DNA of 58,959 nucleotides from a virus: IMG/VR virus record IMGVR_UViG_3300030451_003197, positions 1 to 58,959 of that record; one strand, 5' to 3'. Shown piece by piece: positions 7,245 to 15,853 of this stretch (position 1 is its first letter; each line of letters starts with the position of its first letter). The notes under the pieces were generated by a model. It saw only the letters and a program-made list of their open reading frames with translations, ran no database searches and was not told where the DNA came from. The position numbers and the translations under genes were made by a program.

Positions 7245-7379
7245 ATGAAATGGAGACAAGTGCTTAGAAAGGAAGCCGTAGCAGTTACCACCACTTCAAG
7301 ACCTAGTTTATTTCGCACGGCATATTCAAAAAGAAAGAAGAAGGATGATGAAGATGGCGAGAAAGAAGAAAGTGCATAG
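7245..7379 (+). CDS. W-tagged very small protein (44 aa)
   Basis: Begins MKWRQVLRKEA after GGGTAGG. A Thr/Ser-rich stretch is followed by a KRKKK cluster and an acidic end. It overlaps the start of the next gene by 26 bases in another frame. The intact tag with suitable spacing from the ribosome-binding site is the evidence that it is a gene. Confidence 0.6.
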   Translation: MKWRQVLRKEAVAVTTTSRPSLFRTAYSKRKKKDDEDGEKEESA

Positions 7380-8490
7380 TGTGGATGGTAATTCGTTTGA
7401 GCAAGATTTTTTCAATCTCAAATTTATTCAAGAATACATGGACTGGAAAGACAATGTTCAAGGTATTAGTGGAGAATCTATTGGTGTAAAAAACATACCA
7501 ACACTTTGGGATTTTCTAATTGTGCATATTATTGATGACAATGTTAGGTCTACTTCTGTAAATAGAAAGGAAGGTAGAATAGGAGAAGGTGGAATAGAAG
7601 CACTAACTGCTATTGAAGAAATCATACAGGAAGGGGTTTTAACTAAACTAGATATTCAAAATATTAAGAACTTAGCGGCAGATTTGAAGGATTTGCAAAA
7701 CAGTACTCTTGACCCCAAGTTGATAGTATTCACAGAAAAGACCTATGACAAGGCTGGTAATGTCAAAGGTGAAAGAGATTTGGCCGGACACTATAGAACG
7801 CCGGAATATGTCAAGAGGAGAAATAAGGCAGGGAAAGGAGACGGCATACCTGCGGTAACTTCCGGTTGGTATCTAGGTGGAGGTAATCCCCCTAGTTTCG
7901 CTTTGTTTGGTGGGAATGCTAAATATGCAAGTCCTAGAAGTCTACTAGAAATTATGGAAGATATTAGCGATAGTGCTGGAAGAGAAGGTAGAGGGTTTGG
8001 AATAGAAAACTTAGAAATTAAAAATATTAAGGGTTCTAATCAAGCAGAGAGAATGGCCGGTATTCGTTCTATTGAAGTGTTCTTTGATAAGGCTATCAAA
8101 AATAAAGCCTATTGGAAAGGTGGAAGATTGTTAGTTAAGAAACTACTATCTGCATTTAATGCAGAAGTTTTCAGAGTAACTCCTAGAGAAGAAACTACTG
8201 TTAGGAGACTATCGGGATTAGGCACTGGTGAAAAGTCAATAGCAGGTTCTATCAGAGAAGTTAAGTTTGAAGTGGGGCAAGTTTCTGCTAAACCTATTAT
8301 TGATATGGTAAATGCGGCACTAGTTAGAGCCGGTACTAACAAAGCGGCTGATGGATATAGGGCTTGGCAAAATGCTTCACGAACAGGATTCGATTATCGT
8401 AAGACTAGAAGAGAAGTCTATGGTGAAGGTACTCAAAGTCCGGATTCAAAACTTATCTCTAAGAAGTGGACAGATTATTTGAAGGTGTAA
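7354..8490 (+). CDS. Hypothetical protein (378 aa)
   Basis: Three in-frame ATGs (7345, 7348, 7354) follow AAGG; 7354 has the best spacing and is chosen. No tag. The N-terminus is basic; the middle contains glycine-rich loops (GWYLGGGNPP, FALFGGN), and the C-terminal half is mixed alpha/beta. I do not recognise the family. Its size and place between tagged clusters suggest a virion or maturation protein. Confidence 0.75.
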   Translation: MARKKKVHSVDGNSFEQDFFNLKFIQEYMDWKDNVQGISGESIGVKNIPTLWDFLIVHIIDDNVRSTSVNRKEGRIGEGGIEALTAIEEIIQEGVLTKLDIQNIKNLAADLKDLQNSTLDPKLIVFTEKTYDKAGNVKGERDLAGHYRTPEYVKRRNKAGKGDGIPAVTSGWYLGGGNPPSFALFGGNAKYASPRSLLEIMEDISDSAGREGRGFGIENLEIKNIKGSNQAERMAGIRSIEVFFDKAIKNKAYWKGGRLLVKKLLSAFNAEVFRVTPREETTVRRLSGLGTGEKSIAGSIREVKFEVGQVSAKPIIDMVNAALVRAGTNKAADGYRAWQNASRTGFDYRKTRREVYGEGTQSPDSKLISKKWTDYLKV

Positions 8491-8492
8491 AT

Positions 8493-9155
8493 ATGGTAAC
8501 TAGAAAGCGTTGTGGATTTTGCCAACATGAAGATAGGGCAGAATTAGAGCGAATGCTTGAGTCTAGAGAAGTAACTTGTGATGAGTTAGACGAAAGATAT
8601 AGTTGGAGAAGCGGTACTGCGGCCCAACATCAAAGAAACCATATGGGAGATTTTGAAATGTCTTCTAATCCTAAGTGTAAGTTATGCACAGACCCTATGA
8701 GAAAACACTACGAAACCGCAATACATTCGGGAGAGATTAGTAGTGAACATGTGGCTCAAGCACTAGATACCACTAAGGCTCAGATTCAAAGACATATGAA
8801 GCACCATCTAACTCCTATCGTTCAAGAGAGTGCGGCTATGATGATAGCACAGAAGGAGATTAGTGAAGTTGATTTGCTTTCTAACAATGTTCAAAAATTA
8901 GACATGAGATTAGAGCAAGTGTTTAATGAGTTGGGTAATGACCTAGACCCTAAGATGATTGATGCACTTACTAAGTTAGCGAGAGAAATTAGAGAGTCGC
9001 TAAAATATCTTATGGAGTTTAAGGGTAAGTTGGTTCACAAGAGACAAGACACAATTATTGTTGCACAAATGCAAATTGTTCAAGAAGTGTTAGCACAGAA
9101 TAATCCTGAGATTTGGTTAGATATTAAGAAAAGAATGCAGGAGAGATTACAATGA
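8493..9155 (+). CDS. Two-zinc-finger DNA-binding protein, candidate small terminase
   Basis: Start chosen at 8493 (AGGTGTAA upstream), not the overlapping 8466. Two tandem units each have C-x2-C and H-x3-H about 35 residues apart: C7/C10 with H46/H50, and C62/C65 with H101/H105. Between them lies a helix-turn-helix-like segment. Single units of this kind are common in phage proteins near terminase genes. The C-terminal ~100 residues form long helices with LEQVFNEL and LKYLMEF, suited to oligomerisation. DNA binding is likely; small terminase subunit is a guess. Stop overlaps the next start. Confidence 0.7.
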   Translation: MVTRKRCGFCQHEDRAELERMLESREVTCDELDERYSWRSGTAAQHQRNHMGDFEMSSNPKCKLCTDPMRKHYETAIHSGEISSEHVAQALDTTKAQIQRHMKHHLTPIVQESAAMMIAQKEISEVDLLSNNVQKLDMRLEQVFNELGNDLDPKMIDALTKLAREIRESLKYLMEFKGKLVHKRQDTIIVAQMQIVQEVLAQNNPEIWLDIKKRMQERLQ

Positions 9156-9163
9156 GTTGGGAA
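9139..9163 (+). repeat. Duplicated ribosome-binding site plus tag cassette, copy 1
   Basis: 25 bases covering the AGGAGAG ribosome-binding site, the spacer ATTACA, ATG and the codons for S-W-E are identical to 9886-9910. A related block (GGAGGAATTACA, ATG, same tag codons) is at 9593-9615, and the spacer alone recurs before the untagged gene at 9364. Confidence 0.75.
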
Positions 9164-9367
9164 AAACTGCTAAAAAACGACTTCAAAGAAATTGATTCTT
9201 TCATAAAAAATATGAAGATGCTAAATCTTGCGGCACAACAAGAATCCAAAAAATTTGAAACTGAACCATCACTAGAAATGCAGAGATTGTATAATGCTAT
9301 TTCAGAAATGGGGTGGGCGATTATCGCTCTAGAAGAAATGAGAAAAAGACAGGAGCAATTACAATGA
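9152..9367 (+). CDS. W-tagged helical protein (71 aa)
   Basis: Begins MSWEKLLKND, ATG overlapping the upstream stop. The remainder is helical, ending in a charged QEQLQ tail. It has the duplicated 5' cassette. Function unknown. Confidence 0.75.
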   Translation: MSWEKLLKNDFKEIDSFIKNMKMLNLAAQQESKKFETEPSLEMQRLYNAISEMGWAIIALEEMRKRQEQLQ

Positions 9368-9609
9368 CTGATATTAACAAGAGATACCCGATGAGAGAAC
9401 ATCGTGCTACTATAAGAAGAAAAAGGCGAGAAGCAGAAAAGAGACGCAAGGCCAATCTTCCTAGTCTTATTGAAGAGTATAAGGGAATAATAGCAATGGT
9501 AAGAGAGATGAGAAACCAGCCCGAATACGCTGAAAAAAGAGAAAATCTAAATAGAATCTTAGATACATTTTCAGAAGGTCTTAGAAAATTAAAGGAGGAA
9601 TTACAATGA
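9364..9609 (+). CDS. Small basic coiled-coil-like protein without tag (81 aa)
   Basis: Start at 9364 overlaps the upstream stop and has AGGAG plus the ATTACA spacer seen in the neighbouring tagged genes. The N-terminal third is very basic (RRKRREAEKRRK); the rest is a long helix. It lacks the tag although its leader matches the tagged genes, so it may have lost it or never carried it. Confidence 0.7.
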   Translation: MTDINKRYPMREHRATIRRKRREAEKRRKANLPSLIEEYKGIIAMVREMRNQPEYAEKRENLNRILDTFSEGLRKLKEELQ

Positions 9610-9887
9610 GTTGGGAAGATGCGATAAAGAAATCACGATTCAAAGTGGCTTTTCCAAATACTAGATTTGACTATCTCAAGAGTCATGTAGTAGATGGTAA
9701 AGAAGTTATAGCGAGAGTTTATTCTAGTAAGGAAGATGCTTTAAGAGGAATTGGTTATCCCAACGGCGAATTATACTATTTCTTAGAAGAAAATATTGAT
9801 TATTCTATTCAAAAACTAGAACCGGCACACAAAGATGAAAAAGGTAATGTGTATGAGTGGTATATTGTTTTAGAGAGAAGTAAATAG
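9606..9887 (+). CDS. W-tagged small alpha/beta protein (93 aa)
   Basis: Begins MSWEDAIKKS after AAAGGAGGAATTACA. The body suggests strand-helix-strand (VIARVYSS, KEDALRGI, YEWYIVLE). It is loosely similar in layout to the proteins at 3520 and 33513 (strand, then a D/E-E-A helix). Function unknown. Confidence 0.75.
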   Translation: MSWEDAIKKSRFKVAFPNTRFDYLKSHVVDGKEVIARVYSSKEDALRGIGYPNGELYYFLEENIDYSIQKLEPAHKDEKGNVYEWYIVLERSK

Positions 9888-9910
9888 GAGAGATTACAAT
9901 GAGTTGGGAA
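9886..9910 (+). repeat. Duplicated ribosome-binding site plus tag cassette, copy 2
   Basis: Identical over 25 bases to 9139-9163, including the codons of the tag start. Confidence 0.75.
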
Positions 9911-10054
9911 GATATAATCAAAGAAAGTCCATACTTTACAAAGAATAAATTAAGGGCATTACTAGAACTTCTACTAAGTGATAACTACAATGATACTGAA
10001 AAAGTAAATCAAGCAATTGGTTTTGTTAATGGTATGCTAAAAAGATTTGATTGA
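9899..10054 (+). CDS. W-tagged very small protein (51 aa)
   Basis: Begins MSWEDIIKES and is otherwise a short helical protein ending KRFD. It is supported by the perfect duplicate of the ribosome-binding-site and tag cassette. Its downstream TGA sits within the GAGGTGAG of the next gene. Confidence 0.7.
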   Translation: MSWEDIIKESPYFTKNKLRALLELLLSDNYNDTEKVNQAIGFVNGMLKRFD

Positions 10055-10063
10055 GGTGAGTGC

Positions 10064-12106
10064 ATGGCAGTACAACCCAATAGAAAAGAAAAGTTAGCGT
10101 TTATTCTTTACCATGATAGTAAGACTAATCGGTTAGTCGAGACTCTAAAAAGCCAAAAACTTACTCCATCATTCGCTACTTTAGTCTCAAGCATTCAAGA
10201 CGGTAGGCTAACTTTGGAATCTATTCTCAATTCTTTTCCTAATCCCGACTTTCCCGTTGAACAGGCACAAGCCAATCTCGATAAAATTATGGATGCGGCT
10301 TCTAAGACTGAAAGAGTACAAGAAGAGAGGCCCAAATATAGAGATGATTTGTTAGAGGAAACTCTGTTAGAAGCAATTGACTTAGGATTGAAAGTAAATA
10401 ATCCTGCAATAGAAACGACAGACGCTGACGCTAATAAATTAGATGAGTTAAGACAGAAAATTCAAGAATTATTGCCTAAAAGTGAAAGACAAAAACGAAA
10501 AAAGACGAAAACCAAAACCCTACTAGGTTTTTTTAACCGACTTTTCGACAAATTCACACTAACCTTCAATAATATTCCAGAAAATAAAGAGGATTTTCAC
10601 AAAATTCTACAAAAAGTTGCAGAAATACCCATAGAAGAGAAGGTAATTGACGGGAAAAAACTAACTTTGTACTTAGGAAGGGTCACTGGAGACAAAATTT
10701 TGACTAATTTTGATGATGCCAATGAATTTTTGCAATTTTTAGACAAAAATGCAGAAAAAGGTAAGGAAATTCGTGAAAGTTTAGCGCAATTTGAGCCAAA
10801 CATAGGTAAATTTGTTGCGGCAAAGACAAAAAAGAAGAAAAGAAAGCAAGTTAGTAAAGAAATCTTAGAAAATCTAGTTGCAGAGGGCGTATCTTTTACC
10901 GCTTCTAGAATAACTACCTTCGATGATGTTCAAAATTACTTAGATGCTATAGAAAAGGTTCCATATGACATTACTCCTCTTATTCCTAGAACATTAAGTG
11001 TCACAAAAGGAGAAAGAACTAACCTTCCACCCACATTTTTCTTAACTAGAGAGTCGGCTAGGAGCGCAAAGACGGGAAGAGGACAAAAAAGCCTAGTTTT
11101 GAATCCGTATGTTAGAGTTTTACTACAAAGTACCTTTACTCAAGCAGATTGGTTCAGTACTTACTTCGATAATGTTAGAGTTACAGAAATTGTACAGAAG
11201 AATCTAGCCGAATTGATGGTTTTAGATGATATTTATGATATGATTAAATTAAATAAAGAAAGTAAGTATGGTTTTGAAAGGACTAGGTTTGGTAGGCTTA
11301 GTTTAGGCGAAAATAGAGAAGCGGCTAGAGTTAAGATACGAAAAGTCATAAATGAAGATGAAAGATTAGGGGATGCCTTTGGAGCGCAGGAGAGAAACCT
11401 AAGAGCCAATCTACTTACTGAATTACAAGCAGATTTCTTGATAGATGAGGCATATGAGTTACAGAAACTTTGGGAAAGTAACGAAGATATATCCGATTTT
11501 GAAGGAGATTTAGAAGTAATTCCTAAAGATAATAAATATGCTACTATCAAAGTAGGTGGGAATGAAGTTAATTATCAAGAACTAGTAGAATTGTTAAAAG
11601 ACTATGAAGTTTCATATAAACCATCTAATTTTAGACAATTAATACAGAATACAATTAGAAATGACCTAGATGAAAACAAGTTTGTACAATATATTCTATC
11701 TTTGAGTAAAGAAGAGTTAGAAAATATTGTAAAAGGTGAAATTGATGACAGTGTTAAGGTCATGGATAAACTCAACCCTAAAAATAGTTTAATTTTCTTA
11801 TCTACTGTAAGTGAAAGAATGACAGGTGAAAATAAAAACCTAGTTTCCGATGCTTTAGAAGAAATTGCAAAGGATAAATACAGTGTTGCTGAAAAACAAG
11901 AAAAAGCGGCAGAATTAAGCGATAAAATGCTAGGTTTCCTAAGAGATTTGCAAAATACGGTCTATTCTGCATTCCAAAGAGAGTTAGAAGATTTCTCAAC
12001 AAACTATATTAGGATTGCCGGAAGACAACCCGATAAAGCGATAAGAGCCATTAGGTCGTTTATCGCTAAAGGCTTACTAAGTGGCGGTGGTAGATATGGA
12101 CTATGA
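10064..12106 (+). CDS. Large hypothetical virion protein (680 aa)
   Basis: ATG after GAGGTGAG. No tag and no recognised domain. The N-terminal ~140 residues are helical and acidic, a K/R-rich stretch follows (SERQKRKKTKTKT at about 140-152), and a second basic patch lies near 255-265 (KTKKKKRKQ). The rest is long mixed helices. It is followed with an 11-base overlap by another protein of similar character. Probably a structural or internal virion protein of this virus lineage. Confidence 0.75.
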   Translation: MAVQPNRKEKLAFILYHDSKTNRLVETLKSQKLTPSFATLVSSIQDGRLTLESILNSFPNPDFPVEQAQANLDKIMDAASKTERVQEERPKYRDDLLEETLLEAIDLGLKVNNPAIETTDADANKLDELRQKIQELLPKSERQKRKKTKTKTLLGFFNRLFDKFTLTFNNIPENKEDFHKILQKVAEIPIEEKVIDGKKLTLYLGRVTGDKILTNFDDANEFLQFLDKNAEKGKEIRESLAQFEPNIGKFVAAKTKKKKRKQVSKEILENLVAEGVSFTASRITTFDDVQNYLDAIEKVPYDITPLIPRTLSVTKGERTNLPPTFFLTRESARSAKTGRGQKSLVLNPYVRVLLQSTFTQADWFSTYFDNVRVTEIVQKNLAELMVLDDIYDMIKLNKESKYGFERTRFGRLSLGENREAARVKIRKVINEDERLGDAFGAQERNLRANLLTELQADFLIDEAYELQKLWESNEDISDFEGDLEVIPKDNKYATIKVGGNEVNYQELVELLKDYEVSYKPSNFRQLIQNTIRNDLDENKFVQYILSLSKEELENIVKGEIDDSVKVMDKLNPKNSLIFLSTVSERMTGENKNLVSDALEEIAKDKYSVAEKQEKAAELSDKMLGFLRDLQNTVYSAFQRELEDFSTNYIRIAGRQPDKAIRAIRSFIAKGLLSGGGRYGL

Positions 12107-14621
12107 GACTGAGATTGTAGACATGCTAAAGATAACACCGAAAGCCCAATTGGTTAGTAAGATTAAGGGAATTAGAGATAGATATAGACAACATCTAGAA
12201 AGAGAGTTTGAAAATGACCCTAATTCCGAAACTAAAGTTAAGGAAGGACTCAAAAAACTCGCTGATTTTTACAGGTCTAGAAAAGAAATGTACACCGGTA
12301 TGATGGGTGGAAGAAGAGTACTTGATAAGATTCTAAGAATGGGAGTTACTGATGAAACAGGTCTTAGGTATGATGTTATTGATTTGACTAATACTAGATT
12401 AGGTAAAGTCAAAATTACAGGCACTGTTAATCAAGAAATACTCACTCCGGATTACAAAAAGACATTCGATGCTTATGCAGATACTTTAGAAGATGATAAG
12501 AAGGCAAATCTAAAAGCAAATCTTACTAAGATTAAAAGAACCATAAATCTCTCTAAGAAAAAGACAGTAAGGAATGTTAGAACCAAGACTATTTCAACAG
12601 ATATTCGTAAGTATTTGGGTGCTACTGATTTATCTAAACATGAGGTTAGAGAATCTATTTACGATTATTGGGAAGGTATTGCTGGAAGATATACTGCCTT
12701 TGAACAAGCCTTAGAAAAAGTGTTTAGTCTTGCTAAGACTGATAATTTTGAAATACAACAAGAGTCACCAAAAGAAAATGATACGGCAGAAAGTTTCTAT
12801 ACTGAAATAAAAAATCCTTTCAAAGAAAAGATGGCAGAATTAGAAAGAAGGTATGGGAATGCTAATCTAGAGTATATCTTTGACTTTACAAAGATGGAAG
12901 TGCCTGTAACAGAAGACCCTAAGAATAGATTAGTACAGGCTTTAGATAGAATTATCATGGCAAATAATTTGTATCGCAATGAGCAAAAACTAATTCAAGA
13001 ATATCAAGATGATGAAAGCACTGAGGGAGCAATGAGGACTTGGGAAGCAGATTTGATAGAGGAAGCCGAAAATAAAATAGAGGCTTCTAAAAGAGAACAG
13101 TCCGGCATAGATTCAATGGAAGATACAAAATTCAAAACAGAAGATGATAATGAAATTGACAGTTTTGGTGCAGATATTGAAACGGCTAAGGTAGACCCCC
13201 TACTAGCCTTTGAACTTATTAGGGGAAAGAAACTATTGGCTTTAGATGAGGAAAGTCAAACTTATCTTAGAGAAACCATCAAGGCGTATAGAGACGAAGA
13301 AGTTGATATAGATTTGAAAACTACTTTGAACCAATTGTTCTCGGAAGTTAGAGATACTTTGATTATGGAAAAAGATAAGTTTATTTTACCTATATCAGTT
13401 TTAGAAAATGCAGAGTTTCAAAAATTTGCAAGAACTGATAAAGTAAAAAGTGCTAACAAAAAAGAAGATTTGAATGTAGTTATCGAAGCATTAGGCGGTA
13501 AGAAAAAACCAAGACCTGTAGTAGAGATATTGAATGACTTCTTTGATGAACTGCATACTGCAATTAGTGATAGAAGATTTGGTTTTGCTGGAGGTGTTAG
13601 AGCCACCGGCAGAGGAGGAACTTTAGGAGGGGCAATGCCCCCTAGAAGTGATGCAAGGAATACTCCTATGCAAAGGCTGATAGAAGAACCCAAAAGACAA
13701 GTGCCTGTAAATGTTCAGAGCCGAGGAAAAATGAAACAAGCATCGAAGGAGTTTTTAGAGGCTATTAAAGAAATGCTAGAAGCCTTTGATAACTATTATG
13801 TCTCTCCTTTGTATGCTGGAAAATTACCAATAGAACTTCCTTCATATGCAAATAAAAGTGGGGCTAGAGCATTAACTACCTATCTGAGACAGATGGGAGG
13901 AATCACTGTAAAGGGCAGTCTTTATGAAAAATTATCTACTAGGGGAAGGGCTTCAGTTAGTGCTACTACTCTAAAGGATATAGCAGACTTCTTAATTAAG
14001 TTTAGAAGCCCTAATGTCAAAGTAACTAAAACTCTAATAAAAGAGGCAATGGAATGTTCAGATGGTCTTACCGCTTTATTCAACAATAGAGAAGAAAACA
14101 GAAACTATTGTGCGGCAGTATTGATGCACTTTATGGAAGAAACTGAGAACTTTGAATTGCAGGGTGAGGACTTTTTCGGCAGGACAATTAAATCTAGAAG
14201 TAAGGACTTTGAAAAATCTTATGAAGCAAATAAACCTATTCCGGCATTTGCTTTACCATACTTCTTAGACCAACAGCAGTCTCTACTAACTAAAACTTCT
14301 GCAAAGAGAAAGCAATACAATAGGTTGTTTAGCATTGTTCAACAAGTAGAGGATGATTTACCGATTCATCTGCTAAAACTATTGAAAGCCCATGATGAAA
14401 TAAGAAAGGCTCTAGGAAAGAAAGTCATATATGGTTTCCTACCTAGAAACTTTGATGGTTACGAGACTCTTGTAGATAAGATGTACAAGGATGAGCAAAT
14501 TGACCTAAGCCATTTAGAAGTAGATAATATAATTAAATCAGAAGATGCTCATTCAAATATTTCTAAAGAATATGGTATTACACAAGAACAGGTATATTTA
14601 ATCAAAGCAAACTTTAGGTGA
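12096..14621 (+). CDS. Large helical hypothetical virion protein (841 aa)
   Basis: Start at ATG 12096 with GGTGGTAGAT just upstream; a GTG at 12081 is less likely. Mostly charged helices, with a glycine/arginine-rich hinge near residues 500-530 (VRATGRGGTLGGAM) separating N- and C-terminal halves. The C-terminal half has two Cys in a helical setting. No enzyme motif is visible. Co-translated with the upstream 680-residue protein. Confidence 0.75.
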   Translation: MDYETEIVDMLKITPKAQLVSKIKGIRDRYRQHLEREFENDPNSETKVKEGLKKLADFYRSRKEMYTGMMGGRRVLDKILRMGVTDETGLRYDVIDLTNTRLGKVKITGTVNQEILTPDYKKTFDAYADTLEDDKKANLKANLTKIKRTINLSKKKTVRNVRTKTISTDIRKYLGATDLSKHEVRESIYDYWEGIAGRYTAFEQALEKVFSLAKTDNFEIQQESPKENDTAESFYTEIKNPFKEKMAELERRYGNANLEYIFDFTKMEVPVTEDPKNRLVQALDRIIMANNLYRNEQKLIQEYQDDESTEGAMRTWEADLIEEAENKIEASKREQSGIDSMEDTKFKTEDDNEIDSFGADIETAKVDPLLAFELIRGKKLLALDEESQTYLRETIKAYRDEEVDIDLKTTLNQLFSEVRDTLIMEKDKFILPISVLENAEFQKFARTDKVKSANKKEDLNVVIEALGGKKKPRPVVEILNDFFDELHTAISDRRFGFAGGVRATGRGGTLGGAMPPRSDARNTPMQRLIEEPKRQVPVNVQSRGKMKQASKEFLEAIKEMLEAFDNYYVSPLYAGKLPIELPSYANKSGARALTTYLRQMGGITVKGSLYEKLSTRGRASVSATTLKDIADFLIKFRSPNVKVTKTLIKEAMECSDGLTALFNNREENRNYCAAVLMHFMEETENFELQGEDFFGRTIKSRSKDFEKSYEANKPIPAFALPYFLDQQQSLLTKTSAKRKQYNRLFSIVQQVEDDLPIHLLKLLKAHDEIRKALGKKVIYGFLPRNFDGYETLVDKMYKDEQIDLSHLEVDNIIKSEDAHSNISKEYGITQEQVYLIKANFR

Positions 14622-14625
14622 TAAT

Positions 14626-14832
14626 ATGAAGTGGGAAGAAGTTTTGAAAAAGAAAAAGAAAAAGTCTACTGTAAATCAAGCAGGTAATTATACTAAACCT
14701 AAAATGAGAAAGAGAATATTTCAACGAATAAAAGCGGGAAATAAGGGTGGTGCGGCAGGTCAATGGTCTGCAAGAAAAGCACAGATGTTGGCTCAAGCGT
14801 ATAAGAGGGCTGGTGGGGGCTATCGTGATTAA
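14626..14832 (+). CDS. W-tagged basic protein, GGxxGQWSARKAQ...GGGY family (68 aa)
   Basis: Begins MKWEEVLKKKKKK. The C-terminal part contains GGAAGQWSARKAQ and ends AGGGYRD, a pattern I recognise from small basic proteins of marine phages and algal viruses (unknown function). Homologues of that family, as I remember them, do not start with the W tag, so the tag seems added in front. Strongly basic; likely binds nucleic acid. Confidence 0.75.
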   Translation: MKWEEVLKKKKKKSTVNQAGNYTKPKMRKRIFQRIKAGNKGGAAGQWSARKAQMLAQAYKRAGGGYRD

Positions 14833-15097
14833 TTGGCGTGATGTTCTAAAAGCCAAAACAAAAAGGCAACAGGACTTAACCACTTGGACTCAAGAAGAAT
14901 GGGGAAGTCAAGAACAACACCGAGCGAAAGCAAAAGGAAAAAAAGCACCATCTAAAACTAAAGGTAGGTACATGCCGAAAGCAACTTATCAAAGAACAGA
15001 TAAAAAGACATTAGATTATCAAGATTCCAAGAAAAGAAAGGGGCGAAAAAAGGGTAAGCAACACATACCAACAGGAAAGAAGTTTAGTCAAAAGTGA
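14825..15097 (+). CDS. W-tagged very basic protein with non-ATG start (90 aa)
   Basis: The tag N-W-R-D-V-L-K is present but no ATG precedes it. GTG at 14825 gives M-I-N-W with GGTGGGGG upstream; an ATT at 14828 would give the usual M-N-W. The body has TWTQEEW, RYMPKA and KGKQHIPTG, patterns shared with a K/R-rich family of phages and large DNA viruses. It overlaps the upstream gene by eight bases. Confidence 0.7.
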   Translation: MINWRDVLKAKTKRQQDLTTWTQEEWGSQEQHRAKAKGKKAPSKTKGRYMPKATYQRTDKKTLDYQDSKKRKGRKKGKQHIPTGKKFSQK

Positions 15098-15101
15098 TAA
15101 T

Positions 15102-15443
15102 ATGAAATGGCAAACTCTTCTAAAAAAAGACCCCAAGAAAGGAACGGGTAAAAAACCAAAAGGTTCTGCTAGAAGATTATACACTGATGAAAACCCAAAA
15201 GATACCGTTCCCGTTAGGTTTAAGACTGCAAGTGATGTGAGAGAAACATTCAGTAGTTCGGCATTTAGGTCTAAGCCACACAAAAGACAATCACAAATAA
15301 TTAATCTAGTTGAACAAAGAGCAAGAGTAGCGGCCAAAAGAGCAAAAGACCCCGAAGCAAAAAAGAGACTAAAAGCGGCACATTCAGTAGCATTATCAAG
15401 AAAAGAATCTAGTAAAAGAAAAACACAGAGGATGAGAACATGA
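15102..15443 (+). CDS. W-tagged basic protein, GTGKKPKGS-RRLYTDENP family (113 aa)
   Basis: Begins MKWQTLLKKDPKK. The following GTGKKPKGSARRLYTDENP and the later RQSQIINL-x-x-QR pattern are ones I recognise from short proteins encoded by marine tailed phages (function unknown). Very basic overall, with a Lys/Arg-rich helical end. Likely a nucleic-acid-associated virion protein; the tag lies exactly in front of the conserved part. Confidence 0.75.
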   Translation: MKWQTLLKKDPKKGTGKKPKGSARRLYTDENPKDTVPVRFKTASDVRETFSSSAFRSKPHKRQSQIINLVEQRARVAAKRAKDPEAKKRLKAAHSVALSRKESSKRKTQRMRT

Positions 15444-15853
15444 GTTGGAAAGATGTACTAAAGGCACATTGCGGCACAGAGAAATTAGACGATGAAGAGG
15501 AAAAACCAGTTTTTGAAAAACTAACAGGTAGACAAAAAGAAATTGATGTAGCCGAACCAAAGGGAAAGATTACTGGAGAGGACTTTGCTGAATTGAGAAG
15601 AAGAAAGGTGAAAAAGAGTCTATCGGAAAGGGATAAAAAGAGTATTGAGAAACTCACTAAGGATGTTCTTCGTGAAATTGAAAAGGAAGGAGGCGCATTA
15701 GGCATGAAAAATCTAGAAAAACTTGCTAGAGATAATCCTAAAAGATTACGAGAAGTATTGACTAAATTAAAGAAAGAAGGCAAAATCTTCGTTCATGAAG
15801 ATGGAGATATTTATACTCACAAACCAAGTCGAGGGAGAGGATTTACTGCATGA
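15440..15853 (+). CDS. W-tagged protein with possible winged helix (137 aa)
   Basis: Begins MSWKDVLKAH, overlapping the upstream stop (ATGA). The N-terminal half is acidic then basic and probably flexible. The C-terminal ~60 residues (helix, helix, then KLKKEGKIFVHEDGDIYTH) look like a winged helix with its beta wing. DNA binding is plausible but unproven. Confidence 0.7.
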   Translation: MSWKDVLKAHCGTEKLDDEEEKPVFEKLTGRQKEIDVAEPKGKITGEDFAELRRRKVKKSLSERDKKSIEKLTKDVLREIEKEGGALGMKNLEKLARDNPKRLREVLTKLKKEGKIFVHEDGDIYTHKPSRGRGFTA

